DNA from: Rheum nobile
Taxonomy: Eukaryota; Streptophyta; Magnoliopsida; Caryophyllales; Polygonaceae
NCBI GenBank assembly: GCA_027886185.1
Contig: WOAB01000321.1
Location: 186,001-250,000, forward strand
Direction of reading: 5' to 3'
DNA: 64,000 nt
Positions within the stretch are counted from its first letter, which is position 1. Each line of letters opens with the position of its first letter. Under the pieces are notes generated by a model that worked only from the letters and a program-made list of their open reading frames with translations, had not been told where the DNA came from and made no database searches. Both the position numbers and the translations under genes were made by a program. Shown here in pieces: positions 61,582 through 64,000 of this stretch.

Positions 61582-62577
61582 GACTTCCTACACACAAGCA
61601 ATACCATACAACAGCCCACAAGATAGAAGAACAACAAATGCTACCTAAGCTAGCAAGCAAGCCACAAATCTGATTTTAAATCAAAGAAAAATTCATGACC
61701 TTTACTAGCTCAAAATATGGGTCAAGGTAGGCTGTCTAGTATGCTCAATATGACCAAAGACAAAATAAAATTGCACCACAACTTTTAGGCTAATCCTTGT
61801 GCTAAATTCCACAACTTTCACAACACAAATGCAAGTACTTAGCCTTTGAAAAATTCCTTTACAAAGTTGATGACAATTCTGGCAGATTCTCCACACAATA
61901 TCAATCTTCACAATGTAACAAAAGAGAGAAAAATTTCACACGAGATGATGAACTTGAACAACCACTCTTACAAGCCAAGTCTTTTTCTTTTGTTGTAGGC
62001 TTGACTTTTCCGGTTTTTCTTCTTTTGATCTTTCGTTTTTTTTTTTTTTTTTTTGACACTAGAACAATTGAATAAACTGGAAATTACAGAAAGAAAAGTC
62101 GGATCAACACTTAGAAATTTTCAAGGCCTTTCCTACGCAAGTATGAAGTTAAGTGCTTCGGTTGGCTCAAGAACAAACCCTAGGTTGATGATATGCCAAA
62201 TACGAATGGAAAAAGACTCAAAATAACCTAATCTATATGAACTAACAAGGGTTCGGATGATTCAAGCAATTTGGAAGCAACAATTTTGAATTTCAAAGCA
62301 AGATACAACCGAACAAGAAAATCCCTAAAATTTAGGAAAAATTCTACCCAAATCTCCTAATGATGCTCGGCGGTTTCTACCCTAAAACAAACTGCAAAAA
62401 CTCGTCCCTTTCCTTCCCTATGCAGACTCAATGACTCAAGCAAACAACTAGAAGGAAACAATGCAAACAAACCAAAAACACTACACATAAAATCATGCAA
62501 GGACACGAAATGGTGAGCGAGTAAAGAACCGAATTTTCTATAGATTTAAAGGCAAATTTGAGAGCAATACTCACGTA
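61582..62577 (-). other. Leader of element D copy 1
   Basis: About 1 kb between primer site and gag start without coding signal. It contains a T18 run (62037-62054). Confidence 0.6.
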
Positions 62578-62589
62578 GCTCTGATACCA
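62578..62589 (-). promoter_or_regulatory. Primer-binding site of element D copy 1
   Basis: Plus-strand GCTCTGATACCA, i.e. TGGTATCAGAGC on the minus strand, two bases from the LTR. Confidence 0.93.
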
Positions 62590-62591
62590 AA

Positions 62592-63146
62592 TGATAGCCC
62601 TTCGGATCTATGGAAGCCTCTGTGCAAGAATTGCTCTTGGTGAAGTCGAAAATAGCCGATCTCCAAGGTTGAACAACAAGCCTCTTCTTCGGCAAATTTT
62701 AGGGTTTTTATGGGTGAATGGTGGAACGATTGTATGGCTGATGGATGTCGATGGATAGGTACCTCCTTATGTGTGGATTTGACGCACCAAACACAAGAAA
62801 GGCAGCCAAGAGGAATCGAAGATGCAACACACTCCAATTACTCAAGGAAAATCACTCGATTTGACACACAAGTGAAGAACTAAACTAAAAGCTTTGAAAA
62901 CTGAAAACTTTGGATTTCAATCTGATTCAACGTGTCCAACAAAGTGACCAAATGTTTCTCCTAATACCCTAGCAAACGGTTACCTAAAACAAATAAAGAA
63001 AATGCTAATAATTAACCTACTAAGGCTAAAACGTGGCCACTAATCAAAACACCTAATTAGTGGACATTTAGGGAATTAAAATATTGTCTAATAATGTTTA
63101 AAAACCAGCTAAAACAATTCGGAAATGGATCAGAAAGGATGGGCCT
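62592..63146 (-). repeat. Shared LTR between copy 1 and copy 2 of element D
   Basis: Nearly identical to 58140-58694. It serves as 5' LTR of copy 1 and occupies the 3' LTR place of copy 2. Confidence 0.8.
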
Positions 63147-64000
63147 TCAATTCTTCAATTGGGCTTTTAGCCCGGGTAAGGCCATGGCCGGCGCCGGAAT
63201 TTGCGGAAGGGCTCCAATCCATGGGTCCGGGCTGGGTGTGGTTTGGCTCGGCACTCCCTGAGCCAAAGGACCTCCCTTGAGCTGGTGGAGAGGTGGGTCA
63301 GGTCGGGCTCGAGTGATCGAGCCAGATGTGGGCCCGGGCCTATACTCATTTCCCATAGCCGCCGCAAATCTAGGGCAAGTCAGGTGGCTCGGCAAAGGTG
63401 ACAATGGCTCGGCCATGGAGACTCCATTGATCTTGTGTGGTGCTAAAGAAGTTGTGGGAGCCTTGGTGGCCGAGGGAATTGACATTGTGCCGAGAGAGGT
63501 CTTCATGTGGCTTGGCGAGCCATTAGGGTTTGCCGCCGGGTTTGTAGGGTTTGCCCGGGTGGCCTTCACCTTGGCCTTGGTCTTGGACATTAGCTCCTCT
63601 TGTACTCCACTAGTCATGAGCATATTCATATCATCCTCCCTCCCTTGAGAGGGATTCGACCTCGAATCCAGCCCGTCCAAGTCTCTTGCTCCTTCCAAGT
63701 AGTAGCTTTCCTTGTGCGGGACATCTCCTTGACCTACAATAGAGCTACAAAACAAACTATGCAACACCAAATTCTCCTCATTAGTAGGGTTAGTCTCATC
63801 AAATGTAATGAAAGAGGAAGGGTATGTAACGAATGAAGGCAAAAAGGGGTTGACCAAGAGCATATGATGCGAAGCACCACCTTTGTTTCCAATTGCCATC
63901 TTCTTACCTTGACTTTGCTCTATGGGTTGGCCGGCCTTTCTTTGCTCTCTAGCCATATGGTCAGCCATGATTTGGTGTGGCATCATAGGGTGGAGAGTGA
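63147..64000 (-). pseudogene. Protease tail of element D copy 2, cut by window end
   Basis: The minus-strand frame (from MMPHQIMADHMAREQRKAGQ) matches the tail of copy 1 with a handful of residue changes, for example KSNPS to RSNPS and LDPCIG to PDPWIG. No stop occurs before the window edge. It shows that the pol-less structure is shared by both copies. Confidence 0.85.

Larger units (their letters stand above)
58140..64000 (-). mobile_element. Tandem gypsy array (element D): LTR, Gag-Pro, LTR, second internal region
   Basis: On the minus strand a unit with LTR (from 62592), primer site, gag, protease and an unusual C-terminal frame ends in a second LTR copy (58140 upward). Sequence 58140 to about 59560 is repeated almost base for base at 62592-64000, including coding sequence beyond the LTR. 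So another copy's 3' end abuts this copy's 5' LTR, an LTR-internal-LTR-internal chain. No RT, RNase H or integrase is present in either copy. The array runs off the window. Confidence 0.88.

Overview
The window is a stretch of flowering-plant nuclear DNA made almost entirely of nested, decayed transposable elements. Plant origin is shown by primer-binding sites of the initiator-tRNA-Met type (TGGTATCAGAGC), Tekay/Del-type and SIRE-type LTR retrotransposons, a TRIM, plant L1 LINE and Helitron genes (including a replication-protein-A gene), and a fragment of a group I WRKY gene. No intact host gene was found. The AT-rich non-element sequence would fit a eudicot, but the species cannot be read from this window.

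Layout, left to right. 1-3010: 5' part of a Ty3/gypsy element on the minus strand, cut by the window edge. From about 3149 to 51339 lie scattered pieces that I interpret as one large, heavily interrupted Helitron: a TC-type start at 3149, a captured WRKY exon (3653-3931), an RPA1-like gene (18576-21613), captured minus-strand fragments of a C2H2 gene and an ASCC3-type RNA helicase (22730-25107), the RepHel N-terminus (41347-45345), a tandem-repeat tail (49858-51200) and a hairpin-CTAG end at 51339. This unity is inference; the individual pieces are better supported.

Inside that span: a LINE (4163-18057, minus) with a 17-bp target-site duplication; a Tekay-like element A (9978-17700, TSD AAGTC) inserted in the LINE; a 235-bp MITE (19332-19566, 9-bp TSD) in the RPA gene; a Ty1/copia element (25389 to about 36953, minus) split by Tekay-like element B (27946-36176, TSD ATCGT) and carrying a 415-bp TRIM in its LTR (25578-25992, TSD TTATG); a second copia gag-protease fragment (about 36956-39140, plus); a 5' piece of a hAT transposon (about 39140-41249, minus); and a rearranged gypsy element E (about 45346-49860) holding a 296-bp piece of Tekay-type LTR flanked by AAGGT.

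Right part: a terminal-inverted-repeat element (51717-53546), a second Helitron-type 5' end (53992), an unrecognised gene fragment (about 54795-55012) interrupted by a SIRE-like copia element (55013-58139), and finally a Gag-protease-only gypsy family (58140-64000, minus) arranged in tandem as LTR, internal region, LTR, internal region, running off the window.

The most unusual signals are in the LTRs of elements A and B. Both carry GC-rich 20/21-bp minisatellites around the TATA box whose copy number differs between the two LTRs of one element. Both also carry repeated small hairpins at equivalent positions whose sequences are unrelated while the inverted-repeat form is kept.
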